A stretch of DNA of 14,933 bases, taken from the NCBI GenBank assembly GCA_002382045.1, contig DFZJ01000067.1, forward strand, positions 1-14,933, written 5' to 3'. Source of the stretch: Syntrophaceae bacterium UBA4059. GTDB lineage: Bacteria > Desulfobacterota > Syntrophia > Syntrophales > Smithellaceae. Made by a program: the position numbers and the translations under genes. Under the pieces are notes generated by a model. It had not been told where the DNA came from, ran no database searches, and saw only the letters and a list, made by a program, of their open reading frames with translations. Shown piece by piece: positions 7,819 through 14,230 of this stretch (positions are counted from its first letter, which is position 1; each line of letters opens with the position of its first letter).

Positions 7819-7858
7819 GGGCACGGTTTGAATAACCTGAAGGTCACAAGCCGTTCCC
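7819..7858 (-). promoter_or_regulatory. Stem-loop between tupA and tupB
   Basis: On the minus-strand transcript GGG-A-ACGGCTTG pairs with CAAACCGT-G-CCC around a 16-base loop: 11 paired positions, one of them G-U, with one internal mismatch. No T-run follows, so it is not a classical terminator. Its place just after the binding-protein gene and before the permease gene suits a partial attenuator or an mRNA-stabilising hairpin that raises TupA over TupBC. This function is inferred. Confidence 0.5.
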
Positions 7859-7865
7859 TACATCA

Positions 7866-8735
7866 TTATTTGCCTAAATCTTCGACCTTTTTCCCGGCAT
7901 CCGGGAAAAACAGCGGTGATCCGTATTTATCAACGCCGAAGGTTTTAATGATGGCTTGGGTGTTATTCGAAACCATGAAATCGGCAAAGGCTTTTGAGCC
8001 GGCAACGTTGACTTTCGGCCATTTGACGGGATTCACTTCAATGACGTGATAAATGTTCAAAAGCGCCGCATCACCTTCGTTCAAAATTTCCAACGCTGCC
8101 AGATTTTTCCTGATTGCCAGGTAGGTGCCCCGGTCCGTCAGCGTGTACCCTTTCTTTTCCGCGGCAACATTTAAAGTATGTCCCATGCCGGCGCCGGTTT
8201 CCTGATACCATTTTTGTTTCGCTGGCGTAATGCCCGTTTTCGCCCACAGGGTTTTCTCCTTGGCATGCGTTCCGGAATTGTCACCGCGGGAAATAAACAG
8301 CGCGTTGGCATTGGCGATCATTTTCAACGCTTCAGCCGACGATTTCACGCCTTTGATTTTAGCGGGATCAGCAGCAGGTCCGACGATAATGAAATCATTG
8401 TGCATCACCAGGCGGCGGTTGACACCGTAGCCTTCGTCAACCAGTTTTTTTTCAGCGTCCGGTGAATGGACCAGCAGAACATCTGCCTCGCCTTTTTCTC
8501 CCATCTTCATGGCTGCGCCGGAACCGACGGATATTGTTTTGACAAAGTAACCTGTTTGCTTTTCAAAGAGCGGAATCAATTTATCCAGCAGCCCGGAATC
8601 CTGCGTACTGGTGGTTGTGGCCAGAATAATATTCTTTTGCTTAGGCGCGGCAAACACATTGGCGGCTCCCAGTACAACGAGTGCTGCGACAACTGTTAAT
8701 GTTATCAGCCATTTGGTGCTTTTAAATCTGTGCAT
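7866..8735 (-). CDS. tupA: Tungstate ABC transporter substrate-binding protein TupA, canonical motif
   Basis: A 289-residue exported protein. The signal peptide (Lys/Arg start, hydrophobic core at about 9-24, likely cleavage after VFA at residue 29) indicates periplasmic location. The mature N-terminus carries the TupA ligand motif LATTTSTQDSG (38-48). GSGAAMKMGEKGEADVLLVH and SRGDNSGTH blocks downstream are also typical, and the length fits the family. TupA binds tungstate with very high affinity and delivers it to TupBC. GGAG lies eight to ten bases before the ATG. It lies 27 bases after a second, divergent TupA paralogue. Tungstate over molybdate is inferred from family and motif, not shown by the sequence. 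Confidence 0.9.
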   Translation of the reverse strand: MHRFKSTKWLITLTVVAALVVLGAANVFAAPKQKNIILATTTSTQDSGLLDKLIPLFEKQTGYFVKTISVGSGAAMKMGEKGEADVLLVHSPDAEKKLVDEGYGVNRRLVMHNDFIIVGPAADPAKIKGVKSSAEALKMIANANALFISRGDNSGTHAKEKTLWAKTGITPAKQKWYQETGAGMGHTLNVAAEKKGYTLTDRGTYLAIRKNLAALEILNEGDAALLNIYHVIEVNPVKWPKVNVAGSKAFADFMVSNNTQAIIKTFGVDKYGSPLFFPDAGKKVEDLGK

Positions 8736-8762
8736 AATCTTTCTCCTTTAATGTTGTAATTT

Positions 8763-9617
8763 CTATTTCTTTTGTTTTTTTTGCCATTCCAGGGAATTGG
8801 GAAAGAAAAGTGGTGAGCTGTATTTATCTTTCCCGAAATCCCGAATGATCTTCTGTCCTTTTTCAGGCGATGTCAGCCATTTGACAAACTTCATCGTATC
8901 TTTATGGTTGACCTTGGGGAATTTTGCCGGATTGACCGGTATTAATGAGATGAAGTTTAAAAGCGCCTCGTCGCCTTCCACCAGGATAACCAGTTTGATT
9001 TGATCTTTAATGGATAAATAAGTGGCCCGGTCAATCACCGTATAGGCGGACTGCTGATCAGTGTATTTCAACGTGGGGACGTTCCCTTCGGAGCCTTTTT
9101 CATAAAGGCTGTACCAAAGGCCCTGAGGTTTGATTCCGGCTTTTTTCCAGAGTTCCATTTCCGCTACATGCGTTCCTGATTTATCGCCGCGGCTGATAAA
9201 TTTAACACCCTTGTTCATAATGATTTGCAATGCTTCCGTCGCGGATTTTTTTCCTTTGATTCCGGCCGGATCGGATACGGGACCAACAATCACAAAATCA
9301 TTGTACATCAGAGGAATCCTCGCGGTTCCGAAACCATCGGCAATAAACTTTTCTTCCAGGGATTTAGCATGGGCCATCACCAGATCAATTTGGCCATTCT
9401 CGGCCATTTTCAGCGCCGCACCGGTTCCCGCGCCAACGTGTCGCACGCGTATTCCCGTTTCCTTTTCAAACTGATCCTCAAGGGCGCCGACAATGCCGGA
9501 ATCAATCGGGCCGATTGTGCTGGATAAAAAGATAAATTTATTCCCGTCTGCAGCCAGCGCCAGAGACGACCATAGTAAAATAAACGCCACGAAACATTTT
9601 CCAAATAACCTTTTCAT
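8763..9617 (-). CDS. TupA-like substrate-binding protein with altered ligand motif
   Basis: A 284-residue exported paralogue of the adjacent TupA. A signal peptide ends near ALA-AD (residues 21-24). The fold blocks are retained (GAGTGAALKMAENGQIDLVM, SRGDKSGTH, DKYSSPLFFP), but the ligand segment reads LSSTIGPIDSG at 31-41 where canonical TupA has LATTTSTQDSG: the Ser and Thr following the first TTT positions are replaced by Gly and Pro. A second expected ligand Ser in the VHSPDAE block is Ala here (AHAKSLE). The C-terminus is Lys-rich (KKQKK). It has a strong AAGGAGGT ribosome-binding site and no permease or ATPase of its own, so it probably shares TupBC. A different oxyanion, lower affinity or a signalling role are possible; I cannot decide among them. 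Confidence 0.82.
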   Translation of the reverse strand: MKRLFGKCFVAFILLWSSLALAADGNKFIFLSSTIGPIDSGIVGALEDQFEKETGIRVRHVGAGTGAALKMAENGQIDLVMAHAKSLEEKFIADGFGTARIPLMYNDFVIVGPVSDPAGIKGKKSATEALQIIMNKGVKFISRGDKSGTHVAEMELWKKAGIKPQGLWYSLYEKGSEGNVPTLKYTDQQSAYTVIDRATYLSIKDQIKLVILVEGDEALLNFISLIPVNPAKFPKVNHKDTMKFVKWLTSPEKGQKIIRDFGKDKYSSPLFFPNSLEWQKKQKK

Positions 9618-9659
9618 TTCTGAAACCTCCTTACATTTTCTGATTGATGAATGATTGCA

Positions 9660-10571
9660 TCAGGAATGGAGAATTCTGCCCGTGTCTTTAAAATTGTAAC
9701 TCCCTATTTTCTCGACACGGCTTTTAAACTGGTCCGACTGAAGCATCTCGATAAAAAACTGAATCGACGGTTGAAAAAATGTGTCTTTATCAAGGATCAT
9801 GTCAAAACGTTCGCTGACCAGAGGCTGGAAATTCAAATCCAGTATTTTGGCGACGGCGGCCGACGCGATTCCCACATCCGCATCTCCCGAAATGAGAGAA
9901 AGTCCTACCTCAAAATGGGTATAGACTTCGTTGTCATAACCTGAAATGTCGCTACCCGCGATCTTTCTGTTTTTCAGCTCATAATCCAGCAGAATTCTTA
10001 TTCCCGATCCGCGTTGCCTGTTGACAAAACGCAAACCTTGATGAGTCAGACTGTCCCATCCATCAAAGACATTCGATTTTGATTTAGTCGTCAGAAAACC
10101 AATCTGACGATAAAAAAGATTTACAACAACCGGTTGATGATCCGGGCAATATTTTTTTAGATAAGGCGTATTATAATCTCCGGTTTCGGGATCATACAGG
10201 TGTGAAAATGCAATATCCGTAAGTCCCGTATTGAGCGCCTCCAAACCGGACACGCTGCCGGTATTGGCGGAAAAAAAATTAAAAGCCGGATGATCTTTTT
10301 TCATGGCCGTTAAAAGCATGTCCAGCACCGGGTCATTACTGCCGGATGCCAGAAGGGCTCCGTCGATCTGGTTGATTTTTTTTCTGGCCTGCTGGAGACC
10401 CTCGTGCGCGCTTGTTTGGATCCATTCATCGATGAGTTTGAGGGGAAAAATCCACTTGCCGGTGACCCGCGTACAGGGGATTTTGCCTGCTTTGATCAGC
10501 AGGTAAACCTGTTTTTCATGAATGTCTAAATACCTGGCCACTTCTTTGGTGTTCATCAATGCACTGGACAT
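9660..10571 (-). CDS. Excisionase-type HTH regulator with C-terminal PBP-like ligand domain
   Basis: Residues about 6-52 form an excisionase/MerR-like helix-turn-helix (NTKEVARYLDIHEKQVYLLI at 7-26, then GKIPCTRVTGKWIFP at 29-43). Residues about 70-300 form a PBP-like domain with SANTGSVSGL (101-110), SHLYDPETGDYN (123-134), FVNRQRGSG (182-190) and GYDNEVYTH (211-219), clearly homologous to the C-terminal part of the MoeA fusion at 2684-4621. No signal peptide is present, so ligand sensing is cytoplasmic. It heads the tup operon and is divergent from fdhA, so it probably controls both and itself in response to tungstate, molybdate or the cofactor (inference). GGAG lies ten bases before the chosen ATG; an ATG five codons later is also possible. 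Length is 303 residues. Confidence 0.85.
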   Translation of the reverse strand: MSSALMNTKEVARYLDIHEKQVYLLIKAGKIPCTRVTGKWIFPLKLIDEWIQTSAHEGLQQARKKINQIDGALLASGSNDPVLDMLLTAMKKDHPAFNFFSANTGSVSGLEALNTGLTDIAFSHLYDPETGDYNTPYLKKYCPDHQPVVVNLFYRQIGFLTTKSKSNVFDGWDSLTHQGLRFVNRQRGSGIRILLDYELKNRKIAGSDISGYDNEVYTHFEVGLSLISGDADVGIASAAVAKILDLNFQPLVSERFDMILDKDTFFQPSIQFFIEMLQSDQFKSRVEKIGSYNFKDTGRILHS

Positions 10572-10604
10572 AAATTTTCTCCAATTCTGCGTCCTGTTTT
10601 ACAA

Positions 10605-10617
10605 CCGCACGTTGCGG
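10605..10617. promoter_or_regulatory. Inverted repeat in the regulator's 5' leader
   Basis: CCGCA-CGT-TGCGG is a perfect 5+5 inverted repeat with a three-base centre, about 35 bases upstream of the regulator's start codon. It could be an autoregulatory operator or a small hairpin in the leader transcript. It is short enough to be chance. Confidence 0.25.
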
Positions 10618-10775
10618 AATACTTTAACTTTCCGATTCCGCTATGTTTTATCCGATAGATGCCGGGTTTCCCTTCCGAAATTGGAATTTATAGATAAAGT
10701 ATATTATGAAATTTTACAAGAATATTATCCTAAAATATCACTAAAGATTACTCTTGTGCCTAAATTCTTCTTTTA

Positions 10776-10816
10776 TTGACCTAAAGTCATCTTTTCTTTG
10801 ATTGACTAGAGGTCAT
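10776..10816. promoter_or_regulatory. Two TTGAC-N5-GTCAT operator-like sites
   Basis: The same 15-base pattern occurs twice: TTGACCTAAAGTCAT at 10776-10790 and TTGACTAGAGGTCAT at 10802-10816, with starts 26 bases apart. Each is a TGAC/GTCA inverted repeat. Duplication of the full pattern, including flanking T's, argues against chance. They lie between the two divergent genes, about 110-150 bases upstream of the fdhA promoter. The bound protein is unknown; the adjacent HTH-PBP regulator is the obvious candidate. Confidence 0.55.
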
Positions 10817-10836
10817 CGTGTTCCAGATTCGCGCAT

Positions 10837-10852
10837 ATGTTATTTGTAACAT
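10837..10852. promoter_or_regulatory. Palindrome ATGTTA-N4-TAACAT
   Basis: Perfect 6+6 inverted repeat with centre TTTG, located 21 bases after the second TTGAC-N5-GTCAT site and 24 bases before the next palindrome. It may be another regulator site in the fdhA upstream region. The sequence differs from its neighbours, so it may bind another protein. Confidence 0.4.
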
Positions 10853-10875
10853 GACGATCTAACTAGCGTTTCTTA

Positions 10876-10895
10876 TTATGTCAAATATGACATAA
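10876..10895. promoter_or_regulatory. Palindrome TTATGTCA-N4-TGACATAA
   Basis: Perfect 8+8 inverted repeat with centre AATA. It ends 27 bases before the -35 hexamer of the fdhA promoter, a position suited to an activator. Its half-site contains the same TGAC/GTCA element as the upstream pair, but in the opposite orientation (GTCA...TGAC). This is the strongest single operator candidate in the region. Confidence 0.55.
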
Positions 10896-10922
10896 ACAGA
10901 TGAAATTACTCGCATTTTTGCG

Positions 10923-10951
10923 TTGACAACACCCGACAATGAATGTATAGC
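10923..10951 (+). promoter_or_regulatory. Sigma70-like promoter for fdhA
   Basis: TTGACA (10923-10928) is a perfect -35 element, followed after 17 bases by TATAGC (10946-10951), a four-of-six -10 match. Transcription would begin near 10958 and give a leader of roughly 160 bases before the fdhA ATG. A CGCA-TTTT-TGCG repeat (10911-10922) abuts the -35. Confidence 0.55.
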
Positions 10952-10981
10952 AATAGCGCAGTTTAAAGGTTGTTTTCCTGA

Positions 10982-11064
10982 AAAACGTCGTGCTTCTTAG
11001 CCTTGGTTTTTCCACAGCAGTTTTTTCTGGAAATGTTTTCAATATGGAAATGGCTGCACGTTTT
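10982..11064 (+). promoter_or_regulatory. Potentially structured fdhA mRNA leader
   Basis: Within the predicted leader, AAAAC-(GTC bulge)-GTGC at 10982-10993 can pair with GCACGTTTT at 11056-11064, and this encloses TTTCCA (11009-11014) pairing with TGGAAA (11028-11033). The nested arrangement could be a regulatory RNA, but the helices are short and A/T-rich. It lacks the GC-rich conserved core I would expect of a molybdenum-cofactor riboswitch. Confidence 0.25.
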
Positions 11065-11103
11065 AAGGTTAAGGATCATGAAAAGAATATTTTGAAATTC
11101 TGA
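11044..11103 (+). CDS. Candidate 19-residue leader peptide before fdhA
   Basis: A short reading frame, MEMAARFKVKDHEKNILKF, ends with TGA at 11101-11103, the first base of the fdhA Shine-Dalgarno region, 18 bases before the fdhA start. TGGAAA lies about ten bases before its ATG, a weak ribosome-binding site. Translation of this frame would open the fdhA initiation region. It could equally be a chance frame; no homology is recognised. Confidence 0.2.
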   Translation: MEMAARFKVKDHEKNILKF

Positions 11104-11121
11104 GGAGAGGAGAAAGAATTC

Positions 11122-14100
11122 ATGAACGTCAGCAGAAGAGGTTTCTTGAAACTTTCCGGCGCTGTCGCGGCAGTGAGCGGTTTGGGCATCAGCCTGACAC
11201 CGGTATCCGCGCACGCAAAGGAACTGAAGATCAAGTATGCCAAAGAAACCACCACCGTTTGTCCTTACTGTTCCGTAGGGTGCAGCATTATCGTGTCCGT
11301 ACGCGACGGGAAGGTCGTCAACACAGAGGGGGATCCCGATAGCCCCATCAACAGAGGTTCTCTGTGCAGCAAGGGCGGTTCCATCTACCAGATGGCCGTG
11401 AATGAAAATCGTCTCGGCAAACCGCTTTATCGCGCACCTTTTGCCACTGCCTGGAAAGAAGTCGAGTGGGAATGGGCGCTGGAAAAGATCGCTGAAAATG
11501 TCAAGAAAAGCCGGGATGCCAGTTTCAAGCAAACCAATGCCAAGGGTGAACTCGTCAATCGCACCGAAGGCATTGCCTCGGTAGGCAGCGCGGCGATGGA
11601 CCTGGAAGAATGCTTCACGTATCAAAAATTCCTCAGGGGGTTGGGCCTTGTTTATATTGAACATCAGGCCCGTATCTGACACAGCCCAACTGTACCGGCT
11701 CTGGCAGAGTCGTTCGGACGCGGCGCAATGACCAATCACTGGGTCGATTTTAAAAACAGCGATGTGATTTTAATCATGGGAAGCAATCCGGCTTCCAATC
11801 ACCCGGTGTCCTTTAAATGGATTCAGGAAGCGGTGGACAAACGCGGCGCAAAAATCATCTGCGTTGACCCGCGCTTCACGCAATCGGCATCCAAGTCTCA
11901 TCTATATGCACCTCTTCGTTCTGGAACGGATATCGCTTTCCTGGGCGGCATGATTAAATACATTCTCGACAATAATCTGTATTTTGAAGAGTATGTCAAA
12001 CATTACACCAACGCCAGTTTCCTGGTTAATCCGGAATTTAAAATGCCCGGTCAGAACAAGGGTGTGTTTTCCGGTTTGACGGACGGTAAGTATGACAAGG
12101 GGACCTGGTCTTATCAGACCGGCGCTGGTGGCGTTATTTTGAAAGACAAGAGTCTGAAAGATCCCAACTGCGTTTTCCAGCTCTTGAAGAAACACTATTC
12201 ACGCTACACGCCGGAACTCGTCACCAAAATTACCGGAACGCCAACAGACAAGCTGCTTGAAGTTTACAAACTCTATGCTTCAACCGGCAAACCGGATAAG
12301 GCCGGTGTTGAGCTTTACGCGATGGGCTGGACCCAGCACACCGTCGGCGTGCAGAACATCCGCACGATGTGCATCATTCAGTTGCTTCTGGGCAACATGG
12401 GCATCGCGGGCGGCGGCGTCGCGGCCATGAGAGGTGAGGGCAACGTGCAGGGTTCCACCGACCATGGCCTTTTGTTCCATATCTGGCCCGGCTACCTCGG
12501 CACGCCGGTGGCATCCTGGCCGACGCTTAAAGTGTATAATGAAAAGAATACGCCGACAACCAAGGAAAAAGACAGTCTCAACTGGTGGAAGAACAAACCC
12601 AAATATGTGGCCAGCTTCCTGCGTTCCATGTACGGGAAAAATCTGACGCTTGATGAAGCTTATGCAGCGATGCCCAAACTTGATGATGGTGTCAATTACT
12701 CCTGGTTGACGATTTTTGATCAGATGTACAAAGGAAAATTCACGGGCTTCTTCGCCTGGGGTATGAACCCCGCCTGTTCCGGCGCTCACTCCAACAAAGT
12801 CCGCCAGGCTTTGGCGAAGGTTGATTGGATGGTCAATGTCAACCTGTTTGATAACGAAACAGGGTCTTTCTGGCGTGGTCCCGGCATGGATCCCACCAAG
12901 ATCAAAACAGAAGTTTTCATGCTGCCCTGCGCGTCTTCCATTGAAAAAGAAGGCAGCATCGCCAACAGTGGCCGCTTAATGCAGTGGCGCTATAAGGCGG
13001 TTAACCCTGTGGGAGATGCTCTGCCCGACGGCGATATCATGAGTGAGATCCTGTTTAAAGTTCAGGATCTTTATGAGAAAAAGGGCGGTCCGCACAAAGA
13101 AGCCCTCACAAAGTTAACCTGGCCCTACGGCAAAATGGTTGGCAAGCATTATCATTATGATCCCCGCAAAGTCGCAGCCGAAATCAACGGCTTCTTCCTT
13201 GAGGATAAAAAAGTGGAAAACCCGACCAAGAAAGGTGAGTTCAAGGAATTCAAAAAGGGCGATCCCGTTCCGACCTTCGCCTGGCTGCAGGATGACGGTT
13301 CCACGTCATCGGGTTGCTGGGTTTATTGCGGTTCCGTCGGCGAAAAAGGCAATTTGGCCATGCGCCGCGGTCAGGCCGATCCCACAGGATTGGGTCTGTA
13401 TCCCGAATGGTGCTGGTCCTGGCCGGTCAACCGCCGCATCATCTACAATGGCGCTTCCGTTGACTTAAACGGCAAGCCCTGGGATCCAACACGCGCTGTT
13501 ATTACGTGGAATGGAGAGAAATGGACGGGCGATGTTCCGGATGGCGCAGGCGATCCCGGCAAGGGCCGGCCTCCGTTTATCATGAAATCGGATGGCGTGG
13601 CCAGTCTCTATGGACCGGGTCTGGCCGATGGTCCTTTCCCCGAACACTACGAGCCTCTGGAGTGTCCGGTGGAAAAGAACCTGCTGTCTCCGCAAAAGAA
13701 CAATCCGGCGATCAAACGTTTCGACAAGAAAGGCGTGGGGTCCGATCTGGATGTTTACGCCAGCGTGACCAGTTGCGATCCGCGTTTCCCGTTTATCTGT
13801 TCGACCTATCGCGTCAGCGAGCACTGGCAGACGGGCGTTCTAACCCGCTGGTGCCCGTGGCTGGCCGAAATGCAGCCGGGTATGTTTGTGGAAATGAGCG
13901 AAGAGCTGGCCAGGGATAAAGGAATTCAAAGCGGTGACAAATGTATTGTCAAGTCAGCGCGTGGCGAAGTGGAATGCTCGGCTATCGTCACACCGCGCTT
14001 CAAACCGTTCAACATCGACGGCAACACGATTCATGAAGTCGGCATTCCCTGGCATTTTGGATGGATCACAACGAAAGACCGGACCTATAATCCCGGCGAT

Positions 14101-14229
14101 AAAAAAGCCGAAGTCTTTACGCATGGCGATGCGGCGAACCTGCTGGTTCCAACCATCGGCGACGCCAACACCATGATTCCGGAGAGTAAAGCCTTCATGG
14201 TGAATGTTGTAAAGAAGGGAGGAAGGTAA
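11122..14229 (+). CDS. fdhA: Selenocysteine-containing formate dehydrogenase catalytic subunit, Tat-exported (FdnG/FdhA type)
   Basis: One gene of 1035 residues is read through an in-frame TGA at 11677-11679 (codon 186). The context HQARI-Sec-HSPTVPALAESFGRGAMTNHW matches the selenocysteine site of E. coli FdnG, and homology continues on both sides in the same frame. The N-terminus has a Tat signal (SRRGFLK, residues 4-10; cleavage near SAHA-KE, 32/33). A [4Fe-4S] cluster site follows at Cys47, Cys50, Cys54 and Cys82. The C-terminal third includes the molybdopterin-dinucleotide-binding domain (GIPWHFGW, GDANTMIPE). The enzyme oxidises formate to CO2 or the reverse in the periplasm with a bis-MGD metal centre; the metal is Mo or W, with W suggested by the adjacent tup genes. 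A strong GAGGAGAGGAG precedes the ATG. fdhB follows by one base. Length is close to FdnG (1015). Confidence 0.95.
11680..11712 (+). promoter_or_regulatory. Bacterial SECIS-like element after the Sec codon
   Basis: Directly after the TGA, CTG-(bulged TA)-CC pairs with GG-CAG around loop GGCTCT (11690-11707), starting ten bases after the codon. The layout (lower stem, bulged U, short upper stem, G-rich loop) resembles the E. coli fdnG/fdhF SECIS read by SelB. A competing 7-bp hairpin CGGCTCT/AGAGTCG (11696-11712) uses overlapping bases; only one can form at a time. Confidence 0.65.
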
Positions 14230-14230
14230 G

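Larger units (their letters stand above)
10572..11121. promoter_or_regulatory. 550-base divergent control region between the regulator/tup operon and fdhA
   Basis: This A/T-rich stretch has no convincing protein gene apart from one 19-codon candidate. It contains several inverted repeats (listed separately), a sigma70-like promoter for fdhA and a leader of about 160 bases that can fold. I found no good -10/-35 pair for the minus-strand operon; an imperfect CTAT-N10-ATAG repeat at 10641-10658 lies where that promoter might be. No sequence I recognise as a molybdenum-cofactor riboswitch is visible. Confidence 0.7.

Noticed and set aside
8763..9617. Second TupA-like protein as a phosphate-binding PstS
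   Set aside because: Length, SRGD-x-SGTH block and near-neighbour similarity to the adjacent TupA favour the TupA family despite the changed ligand motif.
10522..10779. 85-residue plus-strand frame across the regulator start and intergenic region
   Set aside because: It overlaps the regulator's 5' end antisense, runs through A/T-rich control sequence and lacks a ribosome-binding site.
10958..11121. Molybdenum-cofactor riboswitch upstream of fdhA
   Set aside because: The context is right, but I do not see the GC-rich multi-junction core expected of that class; only short A/T-rich helices are present. A covariance-model search would decide.
11677..11679. TGA as a true stop making fdhA a broken pseudogene
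   Set aside because: The two halves are in the same frame, the residue is the known Sec position of FdnG-type enzymes, and a SECIS-like hairpin follows.
10963..11739. 258-residue minus-strand reading frame opposite the start of fdhA
   Set aside because: It lies antisense to the Tat signal, cluster-binding region and Sec site of fdhA, has no ribosome-binding site or recognisable motif, and is an expected shadow of a coding strand.
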